Assembly: GCA_017795045.1 (NCBI GenBank)
Contig: CP051244.1
Coordinates: 3,677,727-3,741,726, forward strand
Direction of reading: 5' to 3'
From: Allomuricauda sp.
Lineage (GTDB): Bacteria; Bacteroidota; Bacteroidia; Flavobacteriales; Flavobacteriaceae
Length of the DNA: 64,000 nt
Shown here: positions 9,179 through 18,540 of the stretch, piece by piece
How positions within the stretch are numbered: position 1 is the stretch's first letter
Layout of the letters: each line of letters starts with the position of its first letter
Translations under genes and position numbers: made by a program
Notes under the pieces: model-generated
The model's database searches: none
Told to the model about the DNA's origin: nothing
Seen by the model: the letters and a program-made list of their open reading frames with translations, nothing else

Positions 9179-9409
9179 ATGAAGATTTCATGTGAAGAGG
9201 CATCACATATCTGCACCAAATCACAGTACAAGGAAGCCAGCTTTTGGGAAATCCTAAAGCTTCGCTTGCATATACTGTATTGCAAGACTTGTGCACATTA
9301 CTCCAAGCGTAACGGCACCCTTACTTCTTTGTGCGATAAGGCGGGACTGAACGTCCTTTCCAAAGAGGACAAGGAATGCATGAAAAAAGACTTGGAAAAA
9401 AGACTTTAA
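9179..9409 (+). CDS. small HC2 zinc-finger protein, candidate anti-sigma factor
   Basis: This 76-residue protein begins 2 bp after the ECF sigma gene. It shows Cys near the N terminus and the HxxxCxxC pattern HILYCKTC, the zinc-binding core of ZAS/zf-HC2 anti-sigma domains. Unlike normal anti-sigma factors it has no membrane segment or sensor domain, so it would act in the cytoplasm, perhaps as a redox- or zinc-sensitive sigma inhibitor. Role is inferred from motif and position. The stop overlaps the convergent UbiA-like gene by 4 bp. Confidence 0.75.
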   Translation: MKISCEEASHICTKSQYKEASFWEILKLRLHILYCKTCAHYSKRNGTLTSLCDKAGLNVLSKEDKECMKKDLEKRL

Positions 9410-10230
9410 AAAAGTCCCTTCAACACCCAAAAAAGCAATAGCCACAAAATGGGAAGTCCTTCTACCCAAAACGAAGCAAAATAGCGTTCTTGCATCTTCT
9501 TGTGTGACCTTAGCACAACAACCAATACAACACCCAAAATTAATCGCATTACTATTTCATAGGGATGGATTTCATCCTTGAAAAAAGTCAGTACAAAGAA
9601 AAGGACCACCAATACCATTCCCAACTGTTGCGTACTTTTTACGCCCAAAACCTGAGGCAGGGTCCTGAGGTTTTCATCATCCCATTCAAGATCTCGTATT
9701 TCAAAGGGCAATATGAGGACCACCACCAAAATAAAACGTTGCAGGAACCATATCCACACATCCCACCCTACAGGAGCTTTGGCATCCAAAACAGGTAAGA
9801 GCACCGTAAAACCAACCCAGACCAAGGCCACAATATAAATTTTAAATCCTCCCAGATTTCTCAGGTTTTTGGCTTCTGGCAGCAAGGGCACCGCGTACAA
9901 TGTGGATATAAGACCTAAAATCGCAATGACCATCCACATGTCACGATCCAATTGAAACAAGAAATAAACAGCAAGTCCAAAGCACAGAAAACTGAAAACC
10001 TGTATGTATTTATGGTACACATTGGACACAATCAGGTATTTATAGGCCTCTACCCCATACTTGATAAAATTATAGCATACTATCACCCCAAAAAAGGTGA
10101 AGCCCATCAAGGAAAAATCCCAAGGAGCTTCCAAAAGATCAAACGTGACCCCCATAAGTGAAACCACGGCAAGGGCCACATGCACACTGGCATCCAGATA
10201 GAAATCAAAGATGAATTTTAGGCTTCTCAT
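9406..10230 (-). CDS. UbiA-like prenyltransferase family membrane protein
   Basis: About eight hydrophobic segments span this 274-residue protein. It resembles UbiA prenyltransferases in layout: an early polar helix NFIKYGVEAYKYL at the place of the first Asp-rich motif and EIRDLEWDDENLRTLPQVLGVK at the place of the second DxxxD motif. The first motif lacks the aspartates normally needed to bind the Mg-pyrophosphate, so catalysis is doubtful. The start at 10230 is chosen over an upstream in-frame codon at 10248. It diverges from gcvP, a neighbourhood I recall for this protein in other flavobacteria. Substrate unknown. Confidence 0.65.
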   Translation of the reverse strand: MRSLKFIFDFYLDASVHVALAVVSLMGVTFDLLEAPWDFSLMGFTFFGVIVCYNFIKYGVEAYKYLIVSNVYHKYIQVFSFLCFGLAVYFLFQLDRDMWMVIAILGLISTLYAVPLLPEAKNLRNLGGFKIYIVALVWVGFTVLLPVLDAKAPVGWDVWIWFLQRFILVVVLILPFEIRDLEWDDENLRTLPQVLGVKSTQQLGMVLVVLFFVLTFFKDEIHPYEIVMRLILGVVLVVVLRSHKKMQERYFASFWVEGLPILWLLLFWVLKGLF

Positions 10231-10328
10231 TATACAAAATAGGAACACCCCCCACCCAAGGTTAACCAGTGGTTAACAACTTTGGTTTGGAGACTACCAA
10301 AATTGCTTATTTTCATTGAATTAATCCC

Positions 10329-10336
10329 TAATTTTG
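10329..10336 (+). promoter_or_regulatory. -7 promoter element (TAATTTTG) for gcvP
   Basis: TAATTTTG matches TAnnTTTG and lies 20 bp before the gcvP ATG at 10357. A TTG lies 23 bp upstream of it, at the far end of the accepted spacing for a -33 box. It sits inside the N-terminal extension of the longest open frame (from 10282), so that extension is not coding. Confidence 0.55.
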
Positions 10337-10356
10337 TGCACTTTATTGGATTGAAC

Positions 10357-13209
10357 ATGAACACAGAAACATTTGCCGCCAGACACATTGGCATTGCTGA
10401 AAAAGACCTCTCCAAAATGTTTGGGACCATTGGGGTCGACAATATGGAGCAATTGATTTATGAAACCATTCCCGATGATATTAGACTTAAGGAGCCCTTA
10501 AATCTTCCAAAAGGGATAAGTGAACATGAATTTTTGGCCCATATCCAAAAGTTATCGGAAAAAAACCAGATTTTCAAAAGTTATATTGGATTGGGGTATC
10601 ACGAATCCCTGACCCCATCCGTAATCAAAAGAAACATCTTGGAGAATCCAGGATGGTATACGGCATACACCCCCTATCAAGCGGAGATAGCCCAAGGAAG
10701 GCTGGAAGCTCTCCTGAACTTCCAGACCATGGTCACTGACCTCACTGGGATGGAATTGGCCAATGCTTCCCTTTTGGATGAAAGTACCGCAGCGGCAGAG
10801 GCCATGACCATGCTGTTTGAGCTTCGGTCAAGGGAACAGAAAAAAAATGGAGTCGTAAAATTCTTTGTTTCGGAAGAAATTCTTCCCCAAACCTTGAGCT
10901 TGCTCCAGACTCGCGCCATTCCGTTGGGCATAGAATTGGTGGTCGGGAATCACGAAACCTTTGGTTTCTCTGATGATTTTTATGGGGCCATCCTCCAATA
11001 CCCCGGGAAATTTGGTCAAGTGAACGACTATGCCGGCTTTGTCCAAAAAGCCAAGGCCAATGAAATTAAAGTGGCCGTTGCTGCCGATATCCTTAGCTTG
11101 GTACTTCTTACCCCTCCAGGTGAATGGGGTGTTGATGTGGTCGTTGGCACCACCCAACGCTTTGGTATTCCACTGGGATACGGTGGACCCCATGCCGCAT
11201 TTTTTGCCACCAAGGAAGCATACAAAAGAAATATACCCGGCAGAATCATAGGAGTCACCAAGGACACGGATGGGAACCGAGCCCTACGTATGGCCCTCCA
11301 AACCAGGGAACAGCATATTAAAAGGGACAAGGCCACATCCAATATCTGTACAGCCCAGGTACTCTTGGCCGTAATGGCAGGAATGTATGCCGTTTACCAT
11401 GGCCCCAACGGATTAAGATATATTGCGAACAAAGTACATGGCCAAGCCGCACAATTGGCCAAAACATTGGAGTCCTTTGGTTTTGAACAATTGAATTCCT
11501 TCTACTTTGACACCATTAGGGTAAAAGTGAAAAATAGCATCGCGCTGCGGGAAATCACCGAAGGACATGGCATTAATCTTAATTATATTGATGCCGATAC
11601 GGTTTCCATATCCCTCAACGAAGCCGTTTCCGAGGAAGACCTTAAGACCATTGTGCTCTGCTTTGCAGAGGCCCACGATATAAAAACACACGACGCAGTT
11701 CCCCTTGCTTCAGAAGGGATCATTCCAAATGCATTACAGCGCAAAACCCCCTTCTTGGAACATGAGGTGTTCAACGCCTACCATTCCGAAACGGAGTTGA
11801 TGCGCTATGTCAAAAAATTGGAGCGCAAGGATTTGGCGCTGAACCACTCCATGATTTCCTTGGGAAGCTGTACCATGAAGCTGAATGCCGCTTCTGAAAT
11901 GCTACCCTTGAGTTGGGCGCACTGGGGAAACATCCACCCGTTTGTACCCCTAAACCAGGCTCAAGGATATCAAGAAATGCTCAAGGCTTTGGAATCCCAA
12001 TTGAACACGATCACCGGCTTTGCCGCTACCTCCCTACAACCCAATTCAGGAGCTCAGGGAGAATATGCCGGGCTTATGGTAATCAGGGCCTATCACGAAT
12101 CGCGTGGTGAAGGGCATCGGAACATATGCCTTATCCCCGCTTCGGCGCACGGAACCAACCCTGCTTCGGCGGTCATGGCAGGCATGAAGGTGGTAGTGAC
12201 CAAGACCGATGAAAAAGGAAACATTGATGTGGCCGATTTGGAAGAAAAGGTACAATTGCATTCCGAAAACTTGGCTGCTTTGATGGTCACTTACCCATCT
12301 ACTCACGGGGTCTTTGAATCTTCCATAAAACAAATTACAAGATTGATCCACGAAAATGGTGGACAAGTGTATATGGATGGTGCCAATATGAATGCACAGG
12401 TTGGACTCACCAACCCGGCTACCATTGGCGCCGATGTATGCCATTTGAACCTTCACAAAACCTTTGCCATTCCACATGGAGGTGGTGGACCCGGAGTAGG
12501 TCCTATTTGTGTGGCGGAACAGTTAAAACCGTTTTTACCAACCAACCCTGTGATCGAAACAGGGGGCGATACACCTATATCAGCAATTTCTGCCGCTCCT
12601 TGGGGAAGTGCCTTGGTGTGCTTGATTTCATATGGGTATATCAAAATGTTGGGAACAGGTGGCCTTACCAATGCCACCATAGCAGCCATCCTCAACGCCA
12701 ACTATATCAAAGATCGCCTCAAAGGCAAGTTTGACGTGCTCTATACCGGGGAACGTGGTAGGGCCGCACACGAAATGATCATCGACTGTAGACCTTTTAA
12801 AGCCAATGGCATTGAAGTTACCGATATTGCCAAAAGGTTGATTGACTATGGATTCCATGCCCCTACCGTTTCATTCCCTGTGGCCGGAACACTTATGATC
12901 GAGCCAACCGAGAGTGAAAGCTTGGCCGAACTGGATCGTTTCTGCGATGCCTTGCTATCCATCAGAAATGAGATTGATGAGGCCAGCGCGGATAATCCCA
13001 ACAATGTTTTGAAGAATGCCCCACATACCTTGGGCATGATCACCCATGACGTTTGGGAGTTTCCGTATAGCAGACAACAAGCAGCATTCCCGTTGCCCTA
13101 TGTGGCCGAAAACAAGTTTTGGCCCAGCATCCGAAGAACGGATGAAGCTTTTGGGGATCGTAATTTAATGTGCACCTGCGCGCCTATGGAGGCCTACGCA
13201 GAAGCATAG
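10357..13209 (+). CDS. gcvP: glycine dehydrogenase (decarboxylating), glycine cleavage P-protein
   Basis: The 950-residue protein is full length for a single-chain P-protein. The PLP site is seen in [19 protein letters not shown], with the Schiff-base lysine at residue 701. The N-terminal half repeats the aminotransferase fold, with [21 protein letters not shown]. It decarboxylates glycine and passes the methylamine to GcvH. The genes gcvT and gcvH are not in the window, so it is a stand-alone gene here, as I recall for other Flavobacteriaceae. Start is set by the promoter at 10329-10336. A hairpin terminator follows at 13232. Confidence 0.97.
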   Translation: MNTETFAARHIGIAEKDLSKMFGTIGVDNMEQLIYETIPDDIRLKEPLNLPKGISEHEFLAHIQKLSEKNQIFKSYIGLGYHESLTPSVIKRNILENPGWYTAYTPYQAEIAQGRLEALLNFQTMVTDLTGMELANASLLDESTAAAEAMTMLFELRSREQKKNGVVKFFVSEEILPQTLSLLQTRAIPLGIELVVGNHETFGFSDDFYGAILQYPGKFGQVNDYAGFVQKAKANEIKVAVAADILSLVLLTPPGEWGVDVVVGTTQRFGIPLGYGGPHAAFFATKEAYKRNIPGRIIGVTKDTDGNRALRMALQTREQHIKRDKATSNICTAQVLLAVMAGMYAVYHGPNGLRYIANKVHGQAAQLAKTLESFGFEQLNSFYFDTIRVKVKNSIALREITEGHGINLNYIDADTVSISLNEAVSEEDLKTIVLCFAEAHDIKTHDAVPLASEGIIPNALQRKTPFLEHEVFNAYHSETELMRYVKKLERKDLALNHSMISLGSCTMKLNAASEMLPLSWAHWGNIHPFVPLNQAQGYQEMLKALESQLNTITGFAATSLQPNSGAQGEYAGLMVIRAYHESRGEGHRNICLIPASAHGTNPASAVMAGMKVVVTKTDEKGNIDVADLEEKVQLHSENLAALMVTYPSTHGVFESSIKQITRLIHENGGQVYMDGANMNAQVGLTNPATIGADVCHLNLHKTFAIPHGGGGPGVGPICVAEQLKPFLPTNPVIETGGDTPISAISAAPWGSALVCLISYGYIKMLGTGGLTNATIAAILNANYIKDRLKGKFDVLYTGERGRAAHEMIIDCRPFKANGIEVTDIAKRLIDYGFHAPTVSFPVAGTLMIEPTESESLAELDRFCDALLSIRNEIDEASADNPNNVLKNAPHTLGMITHDVWEFPYSRQQAAFPLPYVAENKFWPSIRRTDEAFGDRNLMCTCAPMEAYAEA

Positions 13210-13231
13210 TTGAACCGCTGCACACATTGAT

Positions 13232-13267
13232 AAAAAGCCCTGTTTCAATTTGAGAATCAGGGTTTTT
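13232..13267 (+). terminator. rho-independent terminator after gcvP
   Basis: AAAAAGCCCTG and CAGGGTTTTT form a hairpin with a 15-base loop and a run of T, 23 bp after the gcvP stop. The A-run on the left makes it able to work in both directions. Confidence 0.75.
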
Positions 13268-13374
13268 CATTTTACCCCATTTTTAAAACCGCATCTTGGA
13301 CATCATATTCCTTGCTATGCATGCATAGTAAAAACAGATAGGTAGTAGTACCTTATACAGATTAAAACCTCAAC

Positions 13375-14433
13375 ATGAAAATAGGCATCACTGGTACCGG
13401 AAGCCATATCCCTTCCTTGGTCACCAAGAACGAAGACTTTTTGGAACATGAGTTTTTGGAAGCGGACGGTTCTTCCTTTGGTCAGGACAACGCTGTGACC
13501 ATAGAAAAATTCAAGGCTATTACCGGTATTCAGGAACGGCGTTACGCAGACCCTGAACTAAAGACTTCAGATTTAGGGTTCATTGCTGCCGAAAAGGCTC
13601 TTGTGGATGCCAAAGTGGACAAGGAAAGTCTGGACTACATCATCTTTGCGCACAATTTTGGGGACATGACCTATGGAAAAATCCAAGGCGACACCTTACC
13701 CAGCTTGGCCACCCGTGTAAAGCATTTGTTACAGATCAAAAATCCGAAATGCGTGGCCTACGACCTCATCTTTGGCTGTCCTGGCTGGATAGAAGGTACC
13801 ATACAGGCCCATGCCTTCATCAAAAGTGGAATGGCCAAAAAGTGTTTGGTCATTGGAGGGGAAACCCTTTCCCGCGTTGTAGATCAGCATGATAGGGACA
13901 GTATGATTTTTTCCGACGGTGCCGGTGCCACCATCATTGAAGCCAACCCAAATTCCGGAGAAATACTTTCCCATGTATCGGCTACTTATGCCAATGAGGA
14001 GGCCTATTATCTCTATTTTGATAAGACCAACTCGGCCCAAGGTTGTACCGATACCCGGTATATTAAAATGCAAGGGCGAAAAATCTATGAGTTTGCCTGC
14101 ACCCAAGTCCCCAAGGCCATGAAAGATTGTTTGGACCAAAGCGGTATTGGGATTGATGAGTTGAAAAAGATATTCATCCATCAGGCCAATGAAAAAATGG
14201 ATGAAGCCATTGTAAAGCGCTTCTACAGGCTTTATGGTAAAGAGGTCCCTGAAAACATCATGCCCATGAGCATCCAAAAACTTGGAAACAGCTCTGTGGC
14301 CACAGTTCCCACACTTTATGATATGGTATTGAAAGGCGAACTGCCACAACATCGATTAAAAAAGGGAGATGTTGTTATCTTTGCAAGCGTTGGTGCCGGA
14401 ATGAACATCAATGCCATTGCTTATAGATACTGA
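13375..14433 (+). CDS. 3-oxoacyl-ACP synthase III-like ketosynthase (KAS III/FabH family)
   Basis: The 352-residue protein has the thiolase fold of KAS III enzymes: catalytic Cys135 in LIFGCPGWIEG, the His in KKIFIHQANEKM and Asn in KLGNSSVATVP complete the Cys-His-Asn triad. It opens with the GITGTGSHIPSLVTKNEDF strand of this group. It would join an acyl-CoA starter to a malonyl-ACP. It is more divergent than a housekeeping fabH and begins a run with a methyltransferase (start codon directly after its stop) and, further on, a glycosyltransferase. This suggests a lipid or secondary-metabolite role, which is inference. Confidence 0.88.
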   Translation: MKIGITGTGSHIPSLVTKNEDFLEHEFLEADGSSFGQDNAVTIEKFKAITGIQERRYADPELKTSDLGFIAAEKALVDAKVDKESLDYIIFAHNFGDMTYGKIQGDTLPSLATRVKHLLQIKNPKCVAYDLIFGCPGWIEGTIQAHAFIKSGMAKKCLVIGGETLSRVVDQHDRDSMIFSDGAGATIIEANPNSGEILSHVSATYANEEAYYLYFDKTNSAQGCTDTRYIKMQGRKIYEFACTQVPKAMKDCLDQSGIGIDELKKIFIHQANEKMDEAIVKRFYRLYGKEVPENIMPMSIQKLGNSSVATVPTLYDMVLKGELPQHRLKKGDVVIFASVGAGMNINAIAYRY

Positions 14434-14952
14434 ATGTACGAGAACAACTTTCCCAACAAACGCTACAAACATACCTTGGCGTTTCTGCAAAAACACGTGA
14501 ACACTTCGGAATCCATTTTGGATCTGGGCGTTGAAAATCCCTTTTCCGAAATCATGAAATCCCAAGGATTCCATGTAGAAAATACCCAAGGAGAGGATTT
14601 GGACGTGAATTTTGGCGTGGTTTCCCAATCAAGTGCTGAAGTGGTCACTGCCTTTGAGATATTTGAGCATTTGGTGGCCCCGTTCAATGTACTAAAGGAA
14701 ATCAAGGCCCAAAAATTGGTGGCCAGTATCCCCATGCGGCTCTGGTTTGCATCGGCTTATAAGAGCAAGACAGATCCGTGGGACCGACATTACCACGAAT
14801 TTGAGGATTGGCAATTTGATTGGTTGCTGGAAAAAGCCGGGTGGACCATTAAAGATTCTGCCAAATGGACCAACCCCACCAAAAAAGTTGGGATACGCCC
14901 CCTTTTGCGTCTTTTCACACCGAGGTACTATATTGTCTATGCCGAACGGTGA
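14434..14952 (+). CDS. class I SAM-dependent methyltransferase-like protein
   Basis: The ATG follows the stop of the KAS III-like gene with no gap, so the two are translationally linked. The 172-residue protein has a short Rossmann core: ILDLGVENPFSEIMKSQGF at motif I, and VVTAFEIFEHLVAP where methyltransferases of the Methyltransf_11 type have the post-motif II segment. Motif I lacks the usual GxGxG, so cofactor binding is weaker evidence. Target unknown. Confidence 0.7.
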   Translation: MYENNFPNKRYKHTLAFLQKHVNTSESILDLGVENPFSEIMKSQGFHVENTQGEDLDVNFGVVSQSSAEVVTAFEIFEHLVAPFNVLKEIKAQKLVASIPMRLWFASAYKSKTDPWDRHYHEFEDWQFDWLLEKAGWTIKDSAKWTNPTKKVGIRPLLRLFTPRYYIVYAER

Positions 14953-14999
14953 TTCTCATCAATTTACAATAGACAATTATCAATGTTGAATTCGGTATT

Positions 15000-15091
15000 G
15001 TCATTTCGAGCGCAGTCGAGAAATATCTGTATGGAGTTTCAATATCCATTCCTAAGGAGATTCTTCAGTCACTACGTTCCTTCAGAATGAC
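15000..15091. repeat. REP-like intergenic palindrome (GTCATTTCGA family)
   Basis: The left end reads GTCATTTCGAGCGCAGTCGA and the right end CTTCAGAATGAC; the two ends pair imperfectly (GTCATT with AATGAC) and further partial pairs follow inside (GAGAAAT/GATTCTTC). The same end sequence occurs at 27062-27140 and in half copies at 29570 and 41875. It fills the gap between the methyltransferase and glycosyltransferase genes and has no ORF. Confidence 0.7.
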
Positions 15092-15145
15092 AGAAACCAC
15101 AAAACTATATTGGGAATTATGGTTTGTTTTTTGGAATTTTAGCAC

Positions 15146-15988
15146 ATGCAGATCAGCATTATCATTCCCGCACACAACGAAGCAGCTTACCTAAAGGACT
15201 GTTTGGATTCCTTTGTGGCGCAGACCCATGTTCCGGACGAGATTATTGTGGTGGATGACAATTCATCGGACAGCACCTATACCATTGCTTCGGACTATGC
15301 AAAAAAGCAACCTTGGATCAAAGTGGTGCAACGACAATCCGTGGACGAACACATCCCTGGAAAAAAGGTGGTGGATACGTTCAATTTTGGACTCCAGCAT
15401 GCTTCCAACTATAATTTAATAGGCAAGTTCGATGCCGACATCATCTTGCCCCCTACCTATTTTGAATCCGTTTTGAATGCATTCCAGTCCAACTGGAAAT
15501 TGGGCATGTGCTCTGGGTTGCTCTACATTAAAAAAGGGAACGAATGGGTCTATGAGAACATTGCGGACAAATCCCATATCCGCGGCCCCATAAAACTGTA
15601 CCACAAGGCTTGTTTTGATAAAATGGGTGGTCTCCGTCCCGGTGTGGGTTGGGACACTGTGGACACCCTTCTGGCCAAATACCATGGTTTTGATACCCAA
15701 ACCCTACCCCAACTGAAGGTAAAGCACCTCCGCCCAACAGGGCATGGGTACAGCATCAAAAATTATCAGGCTAAGGGCGAAGCCCTATACAGAATGCGTT
15801 ACGGTCTCGTACTCACCAAGATCGCTGCCCTAAAAATGGCTTGGCAGTCCAAAAGCCCACAATTGTACCTGCAAACCGTGTTGGGCTATCTAAAAGCATG
15901 CTTCCAACGGCAAAAGCGTTATGTCTCCCAAGAAGAAGGCGGCTTTATCCGAGCATATCGCTGGCAAGGCATCTGGTCCAAGCTCTAA
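15146..15988 (+). CDS. family 2 glycosyltransferase
   Basis: A 280-residue GT-A enzyme: it starts with SIIIPAHNEAAYLKDCLDSF, then VVDDNSSDST and the DxD-type metal site GKFDADIILP near residue 100. No membrane helix is seen, so it is a cytoplasmic or membrane-associated transferase of a nucleotide sugar onto a glycan or lipid. The ATG is directly preceded by TTTTAGCAC, as in the MlaE-like gene at 21049. It may work with the preceding KAS III and methyltransferase genes, but the 193-bp gap with a repeat makes one operon uncertain. Confidence 0.88.
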   Translation: MQISIIIPAHNEAAYLKDCLDSFVAQTHVPDEIIVVDDNSSDSTYTIASDYAKKQPWIKVVQRQSVDEHIPGKKVVDTFNFGLQHASNYNLIGKFDADIILPPTYFESVLNAFQSNWKLGMCSGLLYIKKGNEWVYENIADKSHIRGPIKLYHKACFDKMGGLRPGVGWDTVDTLLAKYHGFDTQTLPQLKVKHLRPTGHGYSIKNYQAKGEALYRMRYGLVLTKIAALKMAWQSKSPQLYLQTVLGYLKACFQRQKRYVSQEEGGFIRAYRWQGIWSKL

Positions 15989-16033
15989 GACTTATTCCCC
16001 AATACTTTTTCTTCCAAAATGCAGTATTAATGG

Positions 16034-16068
16034 CATCCGTCAATTCAAAACGGCCATCCGTCAATTCA
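16034..16068 (+). promoter_or_regulatory. tandem direct repeat CATCCGTCAATTCA, 21 bp apart: candidate regulator site
   Basis: Two exact 14-bp copies of CATCCGTCAATTCA start at 16034 and 16055, exactly two helical turns apart, about 120 bp before the start of the secreted protein at 16188. A near-identical pair (CATTCGTCA at 27812 and 27833, again 21 bp apart) precedes the secreted protein at 27897. Tandem sites in phase are typical of LytTR-type activators; the regulator is not in this window. Confidence 0.55.
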
Positions 16069-16187
16069 GCTTATCCTTTTATCAATTTTGAGCGTATTTT
16101 CTTATCCATAGTATAAACCATTACAACAACCCTTTAGAGGTGTACCCCATAAAAAGCAGCAGGCCCCAAAACCTAAAACACTATACC

Positions 16188-18095
16188 ATGAAAAAATCAA
16201 TCCCATTGAATGCTTACCTATGGTTCCTTTTGGCCACTGTGCTTTTGTCCTGCCAAAAGGAAGAGCCCCATACCCCAACCATGCCCTCACAAACCACCAA
16301 GGCGGCGGATAATGCCCATGGGGTGTTGGAGAAGAAACTGGACATCCCCTATACCGTGGGCAATATGCAAAAGGCCCTAAAAGAGGTCATGACCTCCTTT
16401 AAGCACCAACTGCCCCAATCCAAATTGGCCAAAGTGGGGAAAACCGTGGAGATACAACCCTCCCATTTCTACTACCGTTTTTTGCCCAAGGACAGTTTGG
16501 AGTACGAACGTTTGGCCACGGACACCGTGCTGCTGACCTCCAATGCCCCGCTGGATTATGAGATTGCCACGGATGGGGACTATTTTGATGACGAGGGTAC
16601 AGAGGAGGACAATAGCTTTGGTTACCAGTACACCGTTTTTCCGGCAGACCATGCCTTCCCACAGGATATTACCCACCAAAAGCTAAACGATCTGTATTTT
16701 GCCCCGGAAGAGGAAACCGGCACTATGGAAAAAGGGGAAATAACCGTACAACAACCCCAATCCAAAACCAGCAAGGCACTGGCCAAACTGGACGAGAACG
16801 GGGAACTTTTTGAGTTTTTGGAACTGGAGGCCCTAAAGCTCACCAACAACTTGGAAGAAGATGAACTGGAGACCTTGCGGTTCTTTTTGCCCAACGACCC
16901 CAGCGGAAAGCACTACACCCATAGCGAGGCCCTTGCCCTAGGGTATGCCCTGCCCCAGCTCCATATAGACTATGCCCACATTATGGCCCAACAGCAAAAG
17001 GAGGGCACGGACTCCGCTGCCCGCTGGTGGAAACGCAAAAAATGGAACCCCCATGGCCGCATAACCGTGCGTGAAGATGCCATTGGCCGGAACGTGGGCG
17101 TAGTGGGCGCCGAAGTACGCGTACGCAAATGGGGATTGGTGGTAATCAAACGAACACGCACCAATGCCAAAGGGGAGTTTAGGACCAGCAGTACCAAGAC
17201 CAAACGGGTAAAATATGCGGTATATTTTAATAGTAATCATCGTAAATTTGTGGTTAAGGCAGGAACCATATTCTGGGATGCGCGCCACCGCGGTACCCGT
17301 ACTTATAAAAATGGGGGCTGGCACCAGCATTTCTCCTACGGTAGGGGAAAGTTTTATGCGTTGGTCCATAATGCCGTCTACGATTTTTACAATAGGGCCG
17401 TAGGCAAGTTTGGATTGAATCACCCCAACCAAAGTTGGTTGCGTATTAATGCCCAATATACCAAAGAGTCTGGAGACCATTTAGATCTAAACCCGGGAGG
17501 CAAGTATAGCCTCGTACCTCATTCAGAAATACGGGTGGGAAGAATGGACAATGGCAAACCAATGGCAAGTGATGAAATTTATGCATTGGCAACCCATGAA
17601 ATGACCCATGCAAGCCATTATAGAATGGACAGAACCTTTTTTATCAATATTAAAGGAGCCGGATGCACACTACAGACCATGGCCGAAAGTTGGGCCACTG
17701 GTGTGGAAACTGTAGTGACCAATGATAGATATTTAGGACTGAAATCAAACTATATTGCAACTGGAAGTTATAGAAATTATCGTCCTTTAAATTTATTTAA
17801 CTCCGAAAGGCAGGCTAGAGAAATAAGGCATAGGAGTAATAATGAATATACCCCTATAGTTATTGATCTTGTAGACGATTTCAATCAAAGAGATAAGCTT
17901 AACAATTCAGCTCTACCAATAGACAGAGTCAAAGGTTATACTTTGAAACAAATACAAACCTCATTGAATCATGCCCGTGGACCCCATGGTTGGAAAGAGC
18001 GTTTAAAAAGCCAACATTATAACTCTACCGAGGTCTATGTGGATGAATTGTTCTCAGTGTATATGTATGATAATTGTAAAACGATCTTTAACTGA
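16188..18095 (+). CDS. secreted lipoprotein with an HExxH metalloprotease-like motif
   Basis: The 635-residue protein starts with a lipobox signal peptide (TVLLSC). Residues about 300-370 form a small beta-rich segment (VGAEVRVRKWGLVVIKRTRTNAKGEF type) like the carboxypeptidase-regulatory fold. The C-terminal third has HEMTHASH at residues 470-477, an HExxH zinc motif with a further His, preceded by YALAT as in zincin active-site helices. A peptidase acting at the cell surface is therefore possible, but I know no named family. Base composition changes inside the gene: GC-rich until about 17.2-17.5 kb, AT-rich after. The next gene's ATG overlaps its last base. Confidence 0.72.
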   Translation: MKKSIPLNAYLWFLLATVLLSCQKEEPHTPTMPSQTTKAADNAHGVLEKKLDIPYTVGNMQKALKEVMTSFKHQLPQSKLAKVGKTVEIQPSHFYYRFLPKDSLEYERLATDTVLLTSNAPLDYEIATDGDYFDDEGTEEDNSFGYQYTVFPADHAFPQDITHQKLNDLYFAPEEETGTMEKGEITVQQPQSKTSKALAKLDENGELFEFLELEALKLTNNLEEDELETLRFFLPNDPSGKHYTHSEALALGYALPQLHIDYAHIMAQQQKEGTDSAARWWKRKKWNPHGRITVREDAIGRNVGVVGAEVRVRKWGLVVIKRTRTNAKGEFRTSSTKTKRVKYAVYFNSNHRKFVVKAGTIFWDARHRGTRTYKNGGWHQHFSYGRGKFYALVHNAVYDFYNRAVGKFGLNHPNQSWLRINAQYTKESGDHLDLNPGGKYSLVPHSEIRVGRMDNGKPMASDEIYALATHEMTHASHYRMDRTFFINIKGAGCTLQTMAESWATGVETVVTNDRYLGLKSNYIATGSYRNYRPLNLFNSERQAREIRHRSNNEYTPIVIDLVDDFNQRDKLNNSALPIDRVKGYTLKQIQTSLNHARGPHGWKERLKSQHYNSTEVYVDELFSVYMYDNCKTIFN

Positions 18096-18526
18096 TGAAA
18101 AACTATTTTTTAATATCTCTGTTTCTCACACTCTATTCCTGCGGTATTATTGAAGATACTTCAGAACCAACCTTGACATACACCTATATCATAAAAAACC
18201 AAACTGGTTCTGAACTAACCATAATTAGTGATTTTGGAAGGGAACAGTTAACCCCCAATAATAGTGAGTTTATATGTGAAACCATTTCTTCAGAAGGCTA
18301 TTTGGGTGGACTTTGTTCGGGAGAATTAGAAATTCGCATTCCAAGTACTAATACAGGATATCGTTGTATTGGGAGACCCAAGCCTTCAGAGAACCTATGT
18401 TTTGTTGAGGATGATTTACTTTTCACCATCTCCGAAGGCACCATTTTTACGGAAACCAAAACACGTACTTATGAGTATGTGCTTACTCCTGATCTTTTGG
18501 AAAGCGCTTTTGAGTTGCCACAGTAA
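18095..18526 (+). CDS. small lipoprotein of unknown function
   Basis: This 143-residue protein has a lipobox signal peptide (LTLYSC, Cys16) and a mature part rich in beta-strand residues with four further cysteines (FICET, GLCSGE, YRCIG, NLCFVE), which could form two disulfides outside the cytoplasm. Its ATG overlaps the stop of the HExxH lipoprotein gene by one base (TGATG), so the two are surely translated together. I recognise no family. It is AT-rich like the 3' part of the gene before it. Confidence 0.7.
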   Translation: MKNYFLISLFLTLYSCGIIEDTSEPTLTYTYIIKNQTGSELTIISDFGREQLTPNNSEFICETISSEGYLGGLCSGELEIRIPSTNTGYRCIGRPKPSENLCFVEDDLLFTISEGTIFTETKTRTYEYVLTPDLLESAFELPQ

Positions 18527-18540
18527 AACAAACCCTACTT

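Noticed and set aside
13729..14352. Open frame of 207 codons antisense to the KAS III-like gene
   Set aside because: The plus-strand gene has the Cys-His-Asn triad; the minus frame has no domain.
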